This document shows positions 1 through 8,604 of a DNA stretch of 44,634 bases, one piece after another. Origin of the DNA: Gammaproteobacteria bacterium (GTDB lineage: Bacteria > Pseudomonadota > Gammaproteobacteria > SZUA-21); the NCBI GenBank assembly GCA_003233345.1, contig QILK01000247.1:1-44634 (forward strand). The letters run 5' to 3'. The notes under the pieces were generated by a model. The model made no database searches, was not told where the DNA came from, and worked only from the letters and a program-made list of their open reading frames with translations. The first letter of the stretch is position 1. Each line of letters opens with the position of its first letter. The position numbers were made by a program, and so were the translations under genes.

Positions 1-42
1 TCGGCATGTTAACCGTACGCAATTTCCAATCAAGAATTTGTC

Positions 43-57
43 AGGAGAACAAGCATT
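43..57 (+). promoter_or_regulatory. Shine-Dalgarno and possible ATT start codon
   Basis: AGGAG at 43-47 is followed after seven bases by ATT at 55-57, in frame with the LRR gene that ends at 1842. The frame is open from 13 (stop TAA at 10-12) and has no ATG, GTG or TTG before TTG 151, which lies inside the conserved N-terminal motif. ATT is a rare but genuine initiator in bacteria (infC, pcnB). The alternative is a damaged or frameshifted 5' end. Confidence 0.4.
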
Positions 58-1842
58 CTTTTTGACGATAGAACAGTCACCCAAAGACCTGCGGAAACAC
101 AGCTTGATTGTGCCCAGAACATAGCGGCGTGGCTGGTATATGCGGACTGGTTGCAAACTAAAAATGATCCCCAAGGGATCATTATCGCTACTGAGATAGC
201 TCTGTTACAAACAAAAGAGCACGAAAATTATACACAACAAAAACACTTAAGCAGTCTGTATAGTCAACATATCAATGAATTTCTGCAGGGCCAATCCTTT
301 ACTAGTCATAGTATAAAACTAACGTGGAAATTTGGTAATATTGATACTATCACAATTAAACCCGCTGCAACCGATTATGAAATATTAGCCATTCTCAAAC
401 TCGATACCAGCCAAACTCTTTCAGCACTAAATTTTAACAATAGTAGTTTCTTAACCCTTCAACATGCTCTGTCGCAATTTTCAAAGCCCTTTCTCAAGCA
501 TCTTCAGCTTAGTTTTAACAACCTTTCCGAAGTGCCAGCGTTTATACGCGAACTCGATACACTGACACATATTGACCTATCCAACAACCATTTGACAAGT
601 TGTCCTGATTGGCTTTTCAATTTACCGGCTTTAACTTCTTTGAATCTGGCCCAGAATAATTTTTCAGCATTGACAGCATCCATTGGAAAACTTGTCGGTC
701 TAAAGTACCTGGATATTTCTTATAATAGTTTTTTACGGTTACCGGAAACACTCTGCGACCTCACCCAACTCGAGTCATTGGATTTTACTAATAATAATAT
801 TATTCATTTTCCAAAATTTTTAAATAATTTTAAAAAAATGAAGACTTTTGGTATCGGGGTTGACCAGGAATTTGAGCGGCCTAGTTGCTTTAATTATTTT
901 GGCGATCTGAAGGAGCTTAAGTTTTTCGCTCATCCATCGGCGATTTTACCTGACTGGATATCCAGTCTAGACCAGATTAAGCAGATCGAATCTCTCAGCA
1001 TGAGTTACTCGAGCTTACCAGCTGCCCCTGATCAATTCCAAAGCTATTTAAATCTCAAGCACCTGGAGCTAAAGGGTAATTCGATTGTAGATATTCCAAA
1101 CTGGATGGGCGGGTTAGAAAATCTGGAAACACTAGCGCTTAGTACTAATAAGATATTTGACTTTCCGATATCCATGAATTCTTTGCAGCACTTAAAAAAT
1201 ATCGACCTAGCCAATAATGGCGTCAGAATATTTCCTAAATTTTTATTGGAAATAGCGTCACTTGAAAAAATAAATTTGTCTAACAATCATCTTGAAACAA
1301 TACCAAGTTCAATAGCTAATTTTTGTGACCTTCGGTTACTTGATTTAAATACCAATAATCTTAAATTAATCCCTCCCGCAATAGGCAGGCTGGCCAATTT
1401 AAGAAAACTTGATATCTCTAAAAATTCTGGTGTTCGCCTACCTGAGGCTATCAGATACCTGGTAAAACTGTATCACTTGTCATTACAAAAAAACCACATG
1501 TCAATGCTTCCTACTGCAGTTTCAAAACTGAAAGCGCTTGAATATCTGGACATTACTGGTAACCCACTTAACAGATTACCGTACACTATTCGTAAGCTAG
1601 AGAACCTCAAGTATTTTTTGTTAGACTATAATATAAGCGAATACCTACCAACCTATCTGGTAGAAAGCCTGCATATAAGTTTTTTCAACCCTGAACCGGA
1701 ATCTATTTTCAACGAGCATAACAGCGCAGGAAGAACGACAATGGATTCCCAACCTCGATATTTACGCGATAGATCAACCAAAGAACTAAGTGGAAGCAAG
1801 TATATAATTTTGGAAACACCAGGCGCTTATTTTACCGGCTAG
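55..1842 (+). CDS. TIGR02996-module leucine-rich-repeat protein (LRR-1)
   Basis: Predicted cytoplasmic LRR protein, about 595 residues from the ATT at 55. The motif AWLVYADWLQTKNDPQG (127-177) is the TIGR02996 repeat-companion motif, also found at the N termini of the genes at 1852-3576 and 4554-5690. A start at TTG 151 would cut through it. With ATT 55 the motif is preceded by 24 residues, against 21 and 26 in the two siblings. A linker with WKFG (near residue 91) is also shared with the siblings. From about residue 147, roughly fourteen 23-residue LRRs follow, of the LxxLxLxxNxLxxLP type, with one degenerate stretch in the middle. There is no signal peptide or membrane segment. The stop codon lies nine bases before the next LRR gene, so the two are probably co-transcribed. 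Such scaffolds usually bind protein partners; the partner here is unknown. Confidence 0.8.
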   Translation: MLFDDRTVTQRPAETQLDCAQNIAAWLVYADWLQTKNDPQGIIIATEIALLQTKEHENYTQQKHLSSLYSQHINEFLQGQSFTSHSIKLTWKFGNIDTITIKPAATDYEILAILKLDTSQTLSALNFNNSSFLTLQHALSQFSKPFLKHLQLSFNNLSEVPAFIRELDTLTHIDLSNNHLTSCPDWLFNLPALTSLNLAQNNFSALTASIGKLVGLKYLDISYNSFLRLPETLCDLTQLESLDFTNNNIIHFPKFLNNFKKMKTFGIGVDQEFERPSCFNYFGDLKELKFFAHPSAILPDWISSLDQIKQIESLSMSYSSLPAAPDQFQSYLNLKHLELKGNSIVDIPNWMGGLENLETLALSTNKIFDFPISMNSLQHLKNIDLANNGVRIFPKFLLEIASLEKINLSNNHLETIPSSIANFCDLRLLDLNTNNLKLIPPAIGRLANLRKLDISKNSGVRLPEAIRYLVKLYHLSLQKNHMSMLPTAVSKLKALEYLDITGNPLNRLPYTIRKLENLKYFLLDYNISEYLPTYLVESLHISFFNPEPESIFNEHNSAGRTTMDSQPRYLRDRSTKELSGSKYIILETPGAYFTG

Positions 1843-1851
1843 GAATCGGCT

Positions 1852-3576
1852 ATGAAACCCGTATATAACAAACTGCTTGAATCCATGATTCACAAAGAAA
1901 TTAAAAACGTTAAACCCTGGTTCATTTATGCAGACTGGCTTCAGGCTCAAAACGACCCTCGCGGTCAAATAATTTCTCTTGAATTGTCAATTAAACATGG
2001 CAATGTTAATAACGCATTGCTTAAAAATACACTATTGGAGGATTTATACCGAAACAATATACCTATCTGGCTTAAAGGTATGATTGAGAATTACAATGCT
2101 ATCAAGTTTGATTGGCATTTTGGATATATAAAAACTATTCAAATCTATCGTCACTCCTGTCTTACTGATCTCATCAATCTATTTGAAAGCCCGATTAGTA
2201 AATTTATACAAACACTTTCACTTTCACTTGGAACAACATCTGAAGATGGTCGTTTCTTTGAATTGCTCTTAAAGTCCCTGGCGAAATACCCAAAACAACA
2301 TCTGAGTACGCTCAATCTGTCTAACAATGGTTTAACCGAAATACCGCCTATAATATTCAATTACCTGCATTCAATTAAGTCTATAGATTTATCTCGCAAT
2401 CAATTGCGGCATATTCCACAAAAATTGTTGGAAAAAACTAATCTTCGACAACTTAATTTAAGCCAAAACAATCTTCAATCGCTACCTAAACTATCCAGAC
2501 CCTCACTAGCGCTGGAGAAAATTGATCTTTCTTACAATCGCTTTGTAGAAGTGCCTCCTGTGCTTGCCCAGTTTAAAAAACTTAAATCAGTTAATTTTGA
2601 TCATACCCATATTGATCATTACCCGCTATTTCTATTCGACCTGAAAAATATTAATTCGTTATCACTGTCGATTGGCGCAAAAACAACTTGTGCTGCTTCA
2701 TTGGACCGTTTTCAACAGCTAAAACACTTAAAATTGTCTTTCCGAAGCCGGAAAATCATACCCGACTGGGTAACACATTGCGTGCAATATCGCTTTATAA
2801 AAAGTTTGAATTTATCAGGAAACGCACTAACCCATTTACCCGACTGGTTAACTGATTTTTCTATGCTGGAGCATTTAGATATTTCTCATAATAACCTGGT
2901 TACTATCCCTGGCTGGCTAAAATATTTTCCCTCACTCGAATCACTATCCGTTAGTCATAACAGACTTTCTGAAATTCCTGATTTTATTAGCAACCTTCAG
3001 CATCTGAAGTCTATTAATCTCTCATATAACAAACTCAGTACTGTTCCTGATAATTTTTGTTCCTTAAAGAATTTGCAGATCCTTAAGCTACGCTCTAACC
3101 GATTTATCACACTTCCGGAATCGGTATGCTGTTTAAGTTCTTTGTGTGAATTGGATATGCACGGTAATTCAGTACGTCTCGTTCATCATAAAATTAATAA
3201 CTTGCTGGAAATAGATACATTGAATTTAGGCTATAACAGGCTAACGACTATTCCTGAAGATATCTTTTTGCTTCCGAAGCTGGTAACAGTAGACTTAAGC
3301 GACAATAGACTAGAAAAACTTCCGCAAAAAATTGGTGGGACCAGCCAAATCAAGGTGCTGAATATTAGCAATAACTATCTCTCAGATCTAACGGAGGCTA
3401 GCAAGTATCTTCCCATGATTAGCTATTTAGATATAAGGTCGAATCAGCTCAAACACCTTCCCAGATCCATCGAGCTATTATCACGGCTAACAGAATTTCA
3501 TCACGAGCATGATGACAGCGATATGAATCATGCGTGCAAGCTTAAGCGGTTTACCCCTCATATTAGCCGATGCTGA
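1852..3576 (+). CDS. TIGR02996-module leucine-rich-repeat protein (LRR-2)
   Basis: Paralogue of the preceding gene, 574 residues, starting at ATG 1852. The AGGA that can serve as ribosome-binding site overlaps the upstream stop codon. Residues 22-40 (PWFIYADWLQAQNDPRGQ) are the TIGR02996-type module. WHFG near residue 88 marks the shared linker. LRRs with LxxLxLxxNxLxxLP spacing run from about residue 145 to 550. The C-terminal tail is basic and His/Cys-containing and is not repeated. No signal peptide is visible, so a cytoplasmic location is inferred. Tandem duplication with the preceding gene is evident from shared architecture, although the sequences have diverged widely. Its end converges on the minus-strand lipoprotein gene at 3622 with 45 bases between. 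The function is unknown beyond a likely role as a protein-binding scaffold. Confidence 0.85.
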   Translation: MKPVYNKLLESMIHKEIKNVKPWFIYADWLQAQNDPRGQIISLELSIKHGNVNNALLKNTLLEDLYRNNIPIWLKGMIENYNAIKFDWHFGYIKTIQIYRHSCLTDLINLFESPISKFIQTLSLSLGTTSEDGRFFELLLKSLAKYPKQHLSTLNLSNNGLTEIPPIIFNYLHSIKSIDLSRNQLRHIPQKLLEKTNLRQLNLSQNNLQSLPKLSRPSLALEKIDLSYNRFVEVPPVLAQFKKLKSVNFDHTHIDHYPLFLFDLKNINSLSLSIGAKTTCAASLDRFQQLKHLKLSFRSRKIIPDWVTHCVQYRFIKSLNLSGNALTHLPDWLTDFSMLEHLDISHNNLVTIPGWLKYFPSLESLSVSHNRLSEIPDFISNLQHLKSINLSYNKLSTVPDNFCSLKNLQILKLRSNRFITLPESVCCLSSLCELDMHGNSVRLVHHKINNLLEIDTLNLGYNRLTTIPEDIFLLPKLVTVDLSDNRLEKLPQKIGGTSQIKVLNISNNYLSDLTEASKYLPMISYLDIRSNQLKHLPRSIELLSRLTEFHHEHDDSDMNHACKLKRFTPHISRC

Positions 3577-3621
3577 GAACGCGCGGCGGCAAGCGCAAAT
3601 ACGCCTGTATTCGCTACGATA

Positions 3622-4209
3622 CTATTTAGAACAGTCTTCCGATTTCAAGGTCATATCTTTTGGTTGTACAAAATATCTAACCTTCTGGCCCATATTTAGG
3701 TCTAACAAAGAAACACTGCAGCGTTTTTTCTTCGTTTGAAAAACACTCATGTATTCCTGGCCGGCTTTTGGTGTAAAACCCACATTGATCGCACAACGAT
3801 AGACACCATCCTCACCATCGATAATAACTTCTTTGTTTAGAAAAAAAGTCATAAATATACGCTTTCCAGCGGGGATCTTAACCTGTTTTATCGATTGATT
3901 AAATGGCTTAAATTTCTTCTTTTTACTTAGAAATGTTATTTTACGTGTGATTTTTTTAATGTCTACTGAGCTACCCGCTTTCAGCTGCTTGGAAATATTG
4001 CTGCCATAACTTCCAACGCTGCACTTACTATCTGCAAATAAACCGATAGTAGTCTGCGCTGGCACATCATAATACATCGTTGCAGTCGCTTGGCTACTCG
4101 GCACTTTATAGGGCTTATCTCGCCAGTTTAGCTTTAACTGCGCGCAGCCTGCTAGCAAAAAAACGAAGACAAAAAAGGCAAAGACACGTAATATTTTCTG
4201 GTATAACAC
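3622..4209 (-). CDS. Predicted outer-membrane or periplasmic lipoprotein
   Basis: 195 residues from a GTG start, preceded by GGGAG at a good distance. The N terminus is a lipoprotein signal: a charged start, the hydrophobic run FAFFVFVFLLAGC, and lipobox LAGC with Cys22 as the lipidated residue. The mature part is rich in Lys and beta-type residues and has four further Cys residues (in ADSKCSVG, YRCAIN, KRCSVS and EDCSK), which could pair in the periplasm. I do not recognise a family. It is convergent with LRR-2 and is probably transcribed alone, with the 23-bp tandem repeat lying in its upstream region. Confidence 0.7.
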   Translation of the reverse strand: MLYQKILRVFAFFVFVFLLAGCAQLKLNWRDKPYKVPSSQATATMYYDVPAQTTIGLFADSKCSVGSYGSNISKQLKAGSSVDIKKITRKITFLSKKKKFKPFNQSIKQVKIPAGKRIFMTFFLNKEVIIDGEDGVYRCAINVGFTPKAGQEYMSVFQTKKKRCSVSLLDLNMGQKVRYFVQPKDMTLKSEDCSK

Positions 4210-4553
4210 GAATGCGTCTCCCTAAAACTTATATTTTAGTTATTAAAGATTATTAAAGCTACCAATTATTAAAGCTAGCAACTACCAATTATTAAAGCTA
4301 GCAAAGAGTATAGTCAAAATCTTGCAGAAATAGTTATTATCATACTTCTTGCTGCCACAATCAAATAATATAACAAAGCTTTGACTTTACCGCAAATTAA
4401 AATCAATTAGACGATTAACACCAAGATTAAATTAATATTTACGAATATATTTATATAGAATACAAAAACTATTTGTTTACTTGCAATTAACACTAGTCCC
4501 GAACGAGTAGGTACCATAGTACTCCTGGTAATTCTGCTTCACAACGCTAACAG
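4210..4553. other. Intergenic region with a short tandem repeat
   Basis: 344 bases between two minus-strand genes, strongly AT-rich. It holds the 23-bp tandem duplication described separately and presumably the promoter of the lipoprotein gene that starts at 4209. I see no further gene, RNA or convincing terminator. Confidence 0.6.
4259..4304. repeat. 23-bp tandem repeat, two perfect copies
   Basis: Copies at 4259-4281 and 4282-4304 are identical. Each begins CTACCAATTATT and ends AAAGCTAGCAA. A partial third copy (TATTAAAG) lies just to the left at about 4243-4258. The array is 50-95 bases upstream of the lipoprotein start at 4209 and might change promoter spacing if it varies in copy number. 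Confidence 0.9.
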
Positions 4554-5690
4554 TTACCAGGGTATATTCCTGCCAACTTTAAATCTCCGCCTCAAAGTAT
4601 CAGAAATACGCATATTATCATTACCGTATAGGTAAAGTGTTTTTAAGGTCTTATTATTTTCTAGCGATTCTGGAATTCTAGAGATACGGTTACAGCTAAG
4701 ATGAAGCTCGGCTAACTGCTCCAGCTTTGCCAAAGACTCAGGTACGCTGCGAATATTATTATAACTTGCATCCAGTTTAACTAAATTACCCAATAGCGCA
4801 ATTGATTCAGATAGGCTGCTCAACAAATTGCTGGACAAGTACAACTTCTCCAATTTCGGGAGTTGGCCAAATGATACCGGTAGTTTTGTTAGCCGGTTTA
4901 CCGATAAATCAAGTTCTATAAGCTCGCTAAGTTGACTAATTGTTTCAGGAAGAGCGTCAATTTGGTTCTGCCTGAGGCTCAGCTCTCTGATACTGCCTAG
5001 TGAACCGATCCAGTCCGGCATCCGCGTTAGGTTGTTAAAACTTAAATTTAGATGTGTGAGCTTATCAAGATTAACAAGAGAGTCCGGGATTTCCGTTAAT
5101 CCATTGCCTGAAAGATTAAGTCGTGTGAGTTGCGTAAAATACCCGATCGACTCTGGTAGATTACTCATATAGTTATATCTTAGATCAAGTGATACAAGGT
5201 GTTTTTTTGGGTATCTCTGCCAAAGTGCTAACAATCGGTCTGTCGCCGCACGCGAAGTGTAGCTTCTATTGCCAAAATCTATCGCGGTAATAAAATCTGC
5301 AATATCAGATTTAAATATATCTTCAAGATAAAATTCAAAGGTATGGTGTTTTCCAGCAATATATTTAGAAACGCAAGTTATACGATTAATAAAACCATAT
5401 TTCCATCCAAATGAAATAACGCCCTGATCTTCTGCTTTACATAAAGACTCGCCTAACCAGGCCTTTTTATGCGCGGCGTATATATTTCGAACTTCATTAT
5501 TAATCGCTGCCTGGTTTTTTATGTCAGTAACATTTGCCGCTGTTTCCAATGAGATCAATTCACCTCGCGGGTCTCCCTTGCTCTGCAACCAATCGGCATA
5601 GACCAACCATGCATCCTGATTATTCAGGTTATTATGTATGACAGATTCGATTTCGAGGTTTCGATGGTAACTATTTACTGTCCTGCGCAC
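4554..5690 (-). CDS. TIGR02996-module leucine-rich-repeat protein (LRR-3)
   Basis: 378 residues from a GTG start; in-frame TGA codons lie directly upstream, so it cannot start earlier. Residues 27-45 (AWLVYADWLQSKGDPRGEL) are the cleanest copy of the TIGR02996 motif in the window. WKYG at about 96 is the linker motif shared with LRR-1 and LRR-2. Nine regular 23-residue LRRs run from about 164 to 370 with the LxxLxLxxNxLxxLPxxLxxL pattern. It is shorter than its paralogues because it has fewer repeats. There is no signal peptide or membrane segment. It is on the opposite strand to its paralogues and separated from them by an unrelated lipoprotein gene, so it is a separate transcription unit. 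It is probably a cytoplasmic binding scaffold with unknown partner. Confidence 0.85.
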   Translation of the reverse strand: MRRTVNSYHRNLEIESVIHNNLNNQDAWLVYADWLQSKGDPRGELISLETAANVTDIKNQAAINNEVRNIYAAHKKAWLGESLCKAEDQGVISFGWKYGFINRITCVSKYIAGKHHTFEFYLEDIFKSDIADFITAIDFGNRSYTSRAATDRLLALWQRYPKKHLVSLDLRYNYMSNLPESIGYFTQLTRLNLSGNGLTEIPDSLVNLDKLTHLNLSFNNLTRMPDWIGSLGSIRELSLRQNQIDALPETISQLSELIELDLSVNRLTKLPVSFGQLPKLEKLYLSSNLLSSLSESIALLGNLVKLDASYNNIRSVPESLAKLEQLAELHLSCNRISRIPESLENNKTLKTLYLYGNDNMRISDTLRRRFKVGRNIPW

Positions 5691-5912
5691 AATTCATCAC
5701 TTCTTAGGTTTTGCTGGTCAACTTAAGTAAGATATTTTACCCCAGTTGATCCAAATGAACTATCCCGCAATTGAATTTCGCTGATAAATTCTGGTAAATT
5801 CCAGTAGATTAAAGATAAACAATAGACAAAAACAGAAATATTAGCCAATGTCCAGTCTTTTTTAGTGGGTACTACGCAGATTCACTGGCTATATCTGGGT
5901 CTGAAAAAACTT

Positions 5913-6350
5913 TTATTTTGGCGTGCAACCATAACGATTCATCAGCGTAGTGAGCTTCGTAACGACTTTTTCTGGCAAACTATTTCCTTTAATCGAAAAA
6001 CCTTTATGCTTAATATAAAGGGTCATCCCTGAGTCCGCCTTAGTGACAGGTTTGTTGCTAACATTGGCGACGCCCGCATGTAGTAAGCCAAGTATCAAGT
6101 CATCAATATCTTCTGCTTGTAAAACAAAATGGCTTTCACATCCTATGCCATCTGCCATAGATGAATAGTGATACTTAATATCACCGCTACCAGAGATTTC
6201 TAATGTTTTCGCAATACATCCCGGACAGGACCCCCATAGACCATACTGAATAAGACTATCACGGCTAGCGTAAGTCCCGATATTACACGCGGCAAGCAAC
6301 ATCGCATAATGTATTAGAATCACTGCAGCAATAATATTTCTGACTTTCAT
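5913..6350 (-). CDS. Predicted small lipoprotein
   Basis: 145 residues, ATG start. The N terminus is a lipoprotein signal ending in LAAC, Cys22. The mature part contains GLWGSCPGCIAKTLEISGSG, followed by a strand-rich region. This loosely recalls the GTCPxY region of the DUF6438 family, but I am not sure of that assignment. Three of its four other Cys residues lie in the first third of the mature chain. It precedes LRR-3 on the same strand with a 222-base gap and may or may not be co-transcribed. Confidence 0.6.
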   Translation of the reverse strand: MKVRNIIAAVILIHYAMLLAACNIGTYASRDSLIQYGLWGSCPGCIAKTLEISGSGDIKYHYSSMADGIGCESHFVLQAEDIDDLILGLLHAGVANVSNKPVTKADSGMTLYIKHKGFSIKGNSLPEKVVTKLTTLMNRYGCTPK

Positions 6351-6656
6351 ATCCGAATTTAACTAAAGTCTAAACCCGGACACTGATGGCACAAGTGATT
6401 GTCTCCAGAATAGAAATACTGGGATTTTATCCGCATATTTATTCCTCATTGGTCAGCAGATCCGCAGGTCATCGAGTGCCCTGATGCGATACCTGAATTT
6501 TCCTGAAAATTTAGTAAGTTATGCTTGGTTCAACCCGCGTGGAAAGTGCTACTCACAAGCCATTAAGCATCCTAACATTAACACTCTAATTTAACTACTG
6601 GGATCAATATTCGGCTATAATTCTTCTTCAATTTTAAGCAATTATTAAGGCTAGTC
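6351..6656. other. Intergenic region, divergent promoters
   Basis: 306 bases between the lipoprotein (minus) and gltX (plus), so it must hold promoters for both. A perfect -10 hexamer TATAAT sits at 6616-6621, 35 bases before the gltX start. A good -35 at the usual spacing is not visible. No RNA or short gene was found. Confidence 0.5.
6616..6621 (+). promoter_or_regulatory. -10 element of the gltX promoter
   Basis: TATAAT lies 35 bases upstream of the gltX ATG, with AAGG as ribosome-binding site at 6647-6650. The -35 region is weak: the best match is TTAACT at 6591, which gives a 19-base spacer. Confidence 0.45.
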
Positions 6657-8126
6657 ATGACTGTAAGAACAAGAATTGGACCCTCTCCAACCGGCGACCC
6701 GCATATCGGTACTGCTTATATTGCCCTGATGAATTACCTGTACAGCAAGAAAAATAACGGTCAATTTATATTAAGAATAGAAGACACTGATCAAGCACGT
6801 TCATCACAACATTCAGAAGCCGCCATACTGGAATCGCTGCGGTGGCTTGGGCTGGAATGGAATGAAGGACCGGATTGCGGAGGTAACCACGGCCCCTACC
6901 GACAAAGTGAGCGCCTGGATATATACCGCGAACATATCAGTCTGTTATTAGAAAAGGGACATGCCTTCCATTGTTTCTGCACTCCAGAACGCCTTGAAAA
7001 TATGCGTAGCGAACAACGAAACAATAAGCAAAATACTAAATACGATGGCTGCTGTCTGGCACTTGATGAAAAAGATGTTAAGCGTAACCTGGAGAAAAAA
7101 CTTCCCTATGTTATAAGAATGAAGGTTCCCGTTGACGGTGTTTGCCAGATCAAGGATATGTTACGTGATCCCAGCGAAATTAGTTGGGCACTAGTCGATA
7201 TGCAGGTTTTATTTAAGTCTGACGGTTACCCGACCTATCATCTGGCTAATGTGGTCGATGATCATTTGATGGAGATTACCCATGTTATTCGCGGTGAGGA
7301 GTGGATTAATTCAACACCCAAGCATATTTTATTGTACCAGTACTTCGGCTGGCAACAGCCAGAATTTTGCCATTTGCCTTTGTTGCGCAATCCCGATAAA
7401 TCCAAACTGTCAAAAAGAAAAAATCCTACGGGCATACTCTATTTTCGCGATATGGGATACCTTCCTGAGGCACTAGTCAATTTTCTTGCCTTATTTGCAC
7501 TATCCATCAGCGAAGGCGAGGAAAAACGTTCTCTCGAATTATTACTTGAAGATTTTGACCTTAAAAATATATCCTTGGGCGGACCTGTGTTTAATATCGA
7601 AAAACTTAAGTGGCTTAATAGCCGATATATTCGCGATGATTATTCAGCAGATAAATTTATTACGGCGTTACAAGAATGGGCATTGGCCCGCAAAGATATC
7701 AGCGAACTGGCAACCGAAATACAATCGCGTACGGAGGTTTTTGCTGATGTCATACCACTAGTTGGCTTCCTTTTTTCCGCACAAATTGAGGTCACAGAAA
7801 GCAATCTGCTCAGCAAAAAAATTGACCGCAGTTTGTTACGACAGTTTTTTTATATCACCATCACGAGGACAGAAAAAATCGACAGCTGGACAATTTCCGG
7901 CATTGAAGAATTCCTACGTAAAAATGCGGCATTACTAGAATTGAATTTCCGCGATCTTATTCCAAGTATCTATGTTGCAATCACTGGTAACAAGCAGTCT
8001 TTACCGCTTTTTCGCTCGATGCATTTTATCGGAAAAAATCTTACTCGGGAGCGTTTGAAAAATGCCCTTGCAACCATCGGCAATCCGACTAAAAAGGAAA
8101 AAAAGGCATGGGACAAACTAAGCTAA
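6657..8126 (+). CDS. gltX: Glutamate--tRNA ligase
   Basis: Class I aminoacyl-tRNA synthetase that charges tRNA(Glu) with glutamate in the cytoplasm. It has 489 residues, slightly longer than the approximately 470 of E. coli. The N-terminal nucleotide-binding fold begins RIGPSPTGDPHIGT, with the HIGH-type signature HIGT at 16-19. The KMSKS-type loop is KLSKR at 250-254. In the zinc-binding insertion Cys106, Cys108 and Cys133 are present. The position I align with the fourth ligand (His in E. coli) is Ala135, so zinc binding may be altered or lost. The C-terminal anticodon-binding half is divergent but full length. It stands alone, with hypothetical genes on the minus strand on either side. The length and complete anticodon-binding part exclude the short GluQ-type paralogue. 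Confidence 0.95.
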   Translation: MTVRTRIGPSPTGDPHIGTAYIALMNYLYSKKNNGQFILRIEDTDQARSSQHSEAAILESLRWLGLEWNEGPDCGGNHGPYRQSERLDIYREHISLLLEKGHAFHCFCTPERLENMRSEQRNNKQNTKYDGCCLALDEKDVKRNLEKKLPYVIRMKVPVDGVCQIKDMLRDPSEISWALVDMQVLFKSDGYPTYHLANVVDDHLMEITHVIRGEEWINSTPKHILLYQYFGWQQPEFCHLPLLRNPDKSKLSKRKNPTGILYFRDMGYLPEALVNFLALFALSISEGEEKRSLELLLEDFDLKNISLGGPVFNIEKLKWLNSRYIRDDYSADKFITALQEWALARKDISELATEIQSRTEVFADVIPLVGFLFSAQIEVTESNLLSKKIDRSLLRQFFYITITRTEKIDSWTISGIEEFLRKNAALLELNFRDLIPSIYVAITGNKQSLPLFRSMHFIGKNLTRERLKNALATIGNPTKKEKKAWDKLS

Positions 8127-8231
8127 TAAAAATACTCAGGCTCAATACTTGAAGGCTCCCCACAACTTCTATATTTTTTAAGCAATTGCTTAGTGGGTTA
8201 GAAAGCGCTTTAGGGCTCCATTCCCAAACCT

Positions 8232-8516
8232 TCAAAGTAATTGATACGTGTAGAAATGCGCTGTTCTTTCTTTAACTTGCGGTATATTGGCAGAATGAAT
8301 TGACGGTTTTACAGCTGGTTTAGTTATTGACGCTTTTTTGCATGTTAATTTTGCTTTAACTACACATACTTTGTATATCTTTTTCATATTGGTAGAATTG
8401 GCGCAATCGATGATTTTAGGCGTTTCACATTTGCCTGCCGCCAGCCCACTTGCAGTCGCCGTTAGTATACCCAGCAGGGTTAAGGTAGCTAAAAAAATTA
8501 TCTTGGTTTTCTTCAT
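8232..8516 (-). CDS. Small secreted Cys-containing protein
   Basis: 94 residues with a clear Sec signal peptide (MKKTKIIFLATLTLLGILTATASGLAA, cleavage near residue 27). The mature part has four Cys residues in KCETPKIIDC and VCVVKAKLTC, suggesting two disulfides in the periplasm, followed by a Lys/Pro-rich tail. The ribosome-binding site is AAGG upstream of ATG. No family was recognised. Confidence 0.6.
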   Translation of the reverse strand: MKKTKIIFLATLTLLGILTATASGLAAGKCETPKIIDCANSTNMKKIYKVCVVKAKLTCKKASITKPAVKPSIHSANIPQVKERTAHFYTYQLL

Positions 8517-8604
8517 AATCCAGCCTTAGGTGTTTGTTTTAACACTTTTTATTCTCTAGTCCTTATTAGTCGTTACAACTGGCTTCGTGGTTCAAATTAA
8601 CTGT

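Noticed and set aside
2-124. Open frame from the window edge ending in TAG at 122, possible tail of an upstream gene
   Set aside because: The 40 codons show no recognisable motif, and the frame overlaps the likely start of LRR-1. Without upstream sequence it cannot be supported.
3593-3614. Small hairpin after LRR-2 as a terminator
   Set aside because: The stem is short and no T-run follows on either strand.
6387-6403. Sigma-54-like TGGCAC with TTGT at the right spacing on the plus strand
   Set aside because: The essential GC of the -12 element is TG here, and the site is about 270 bases from gltX, which has its own TATAAT.
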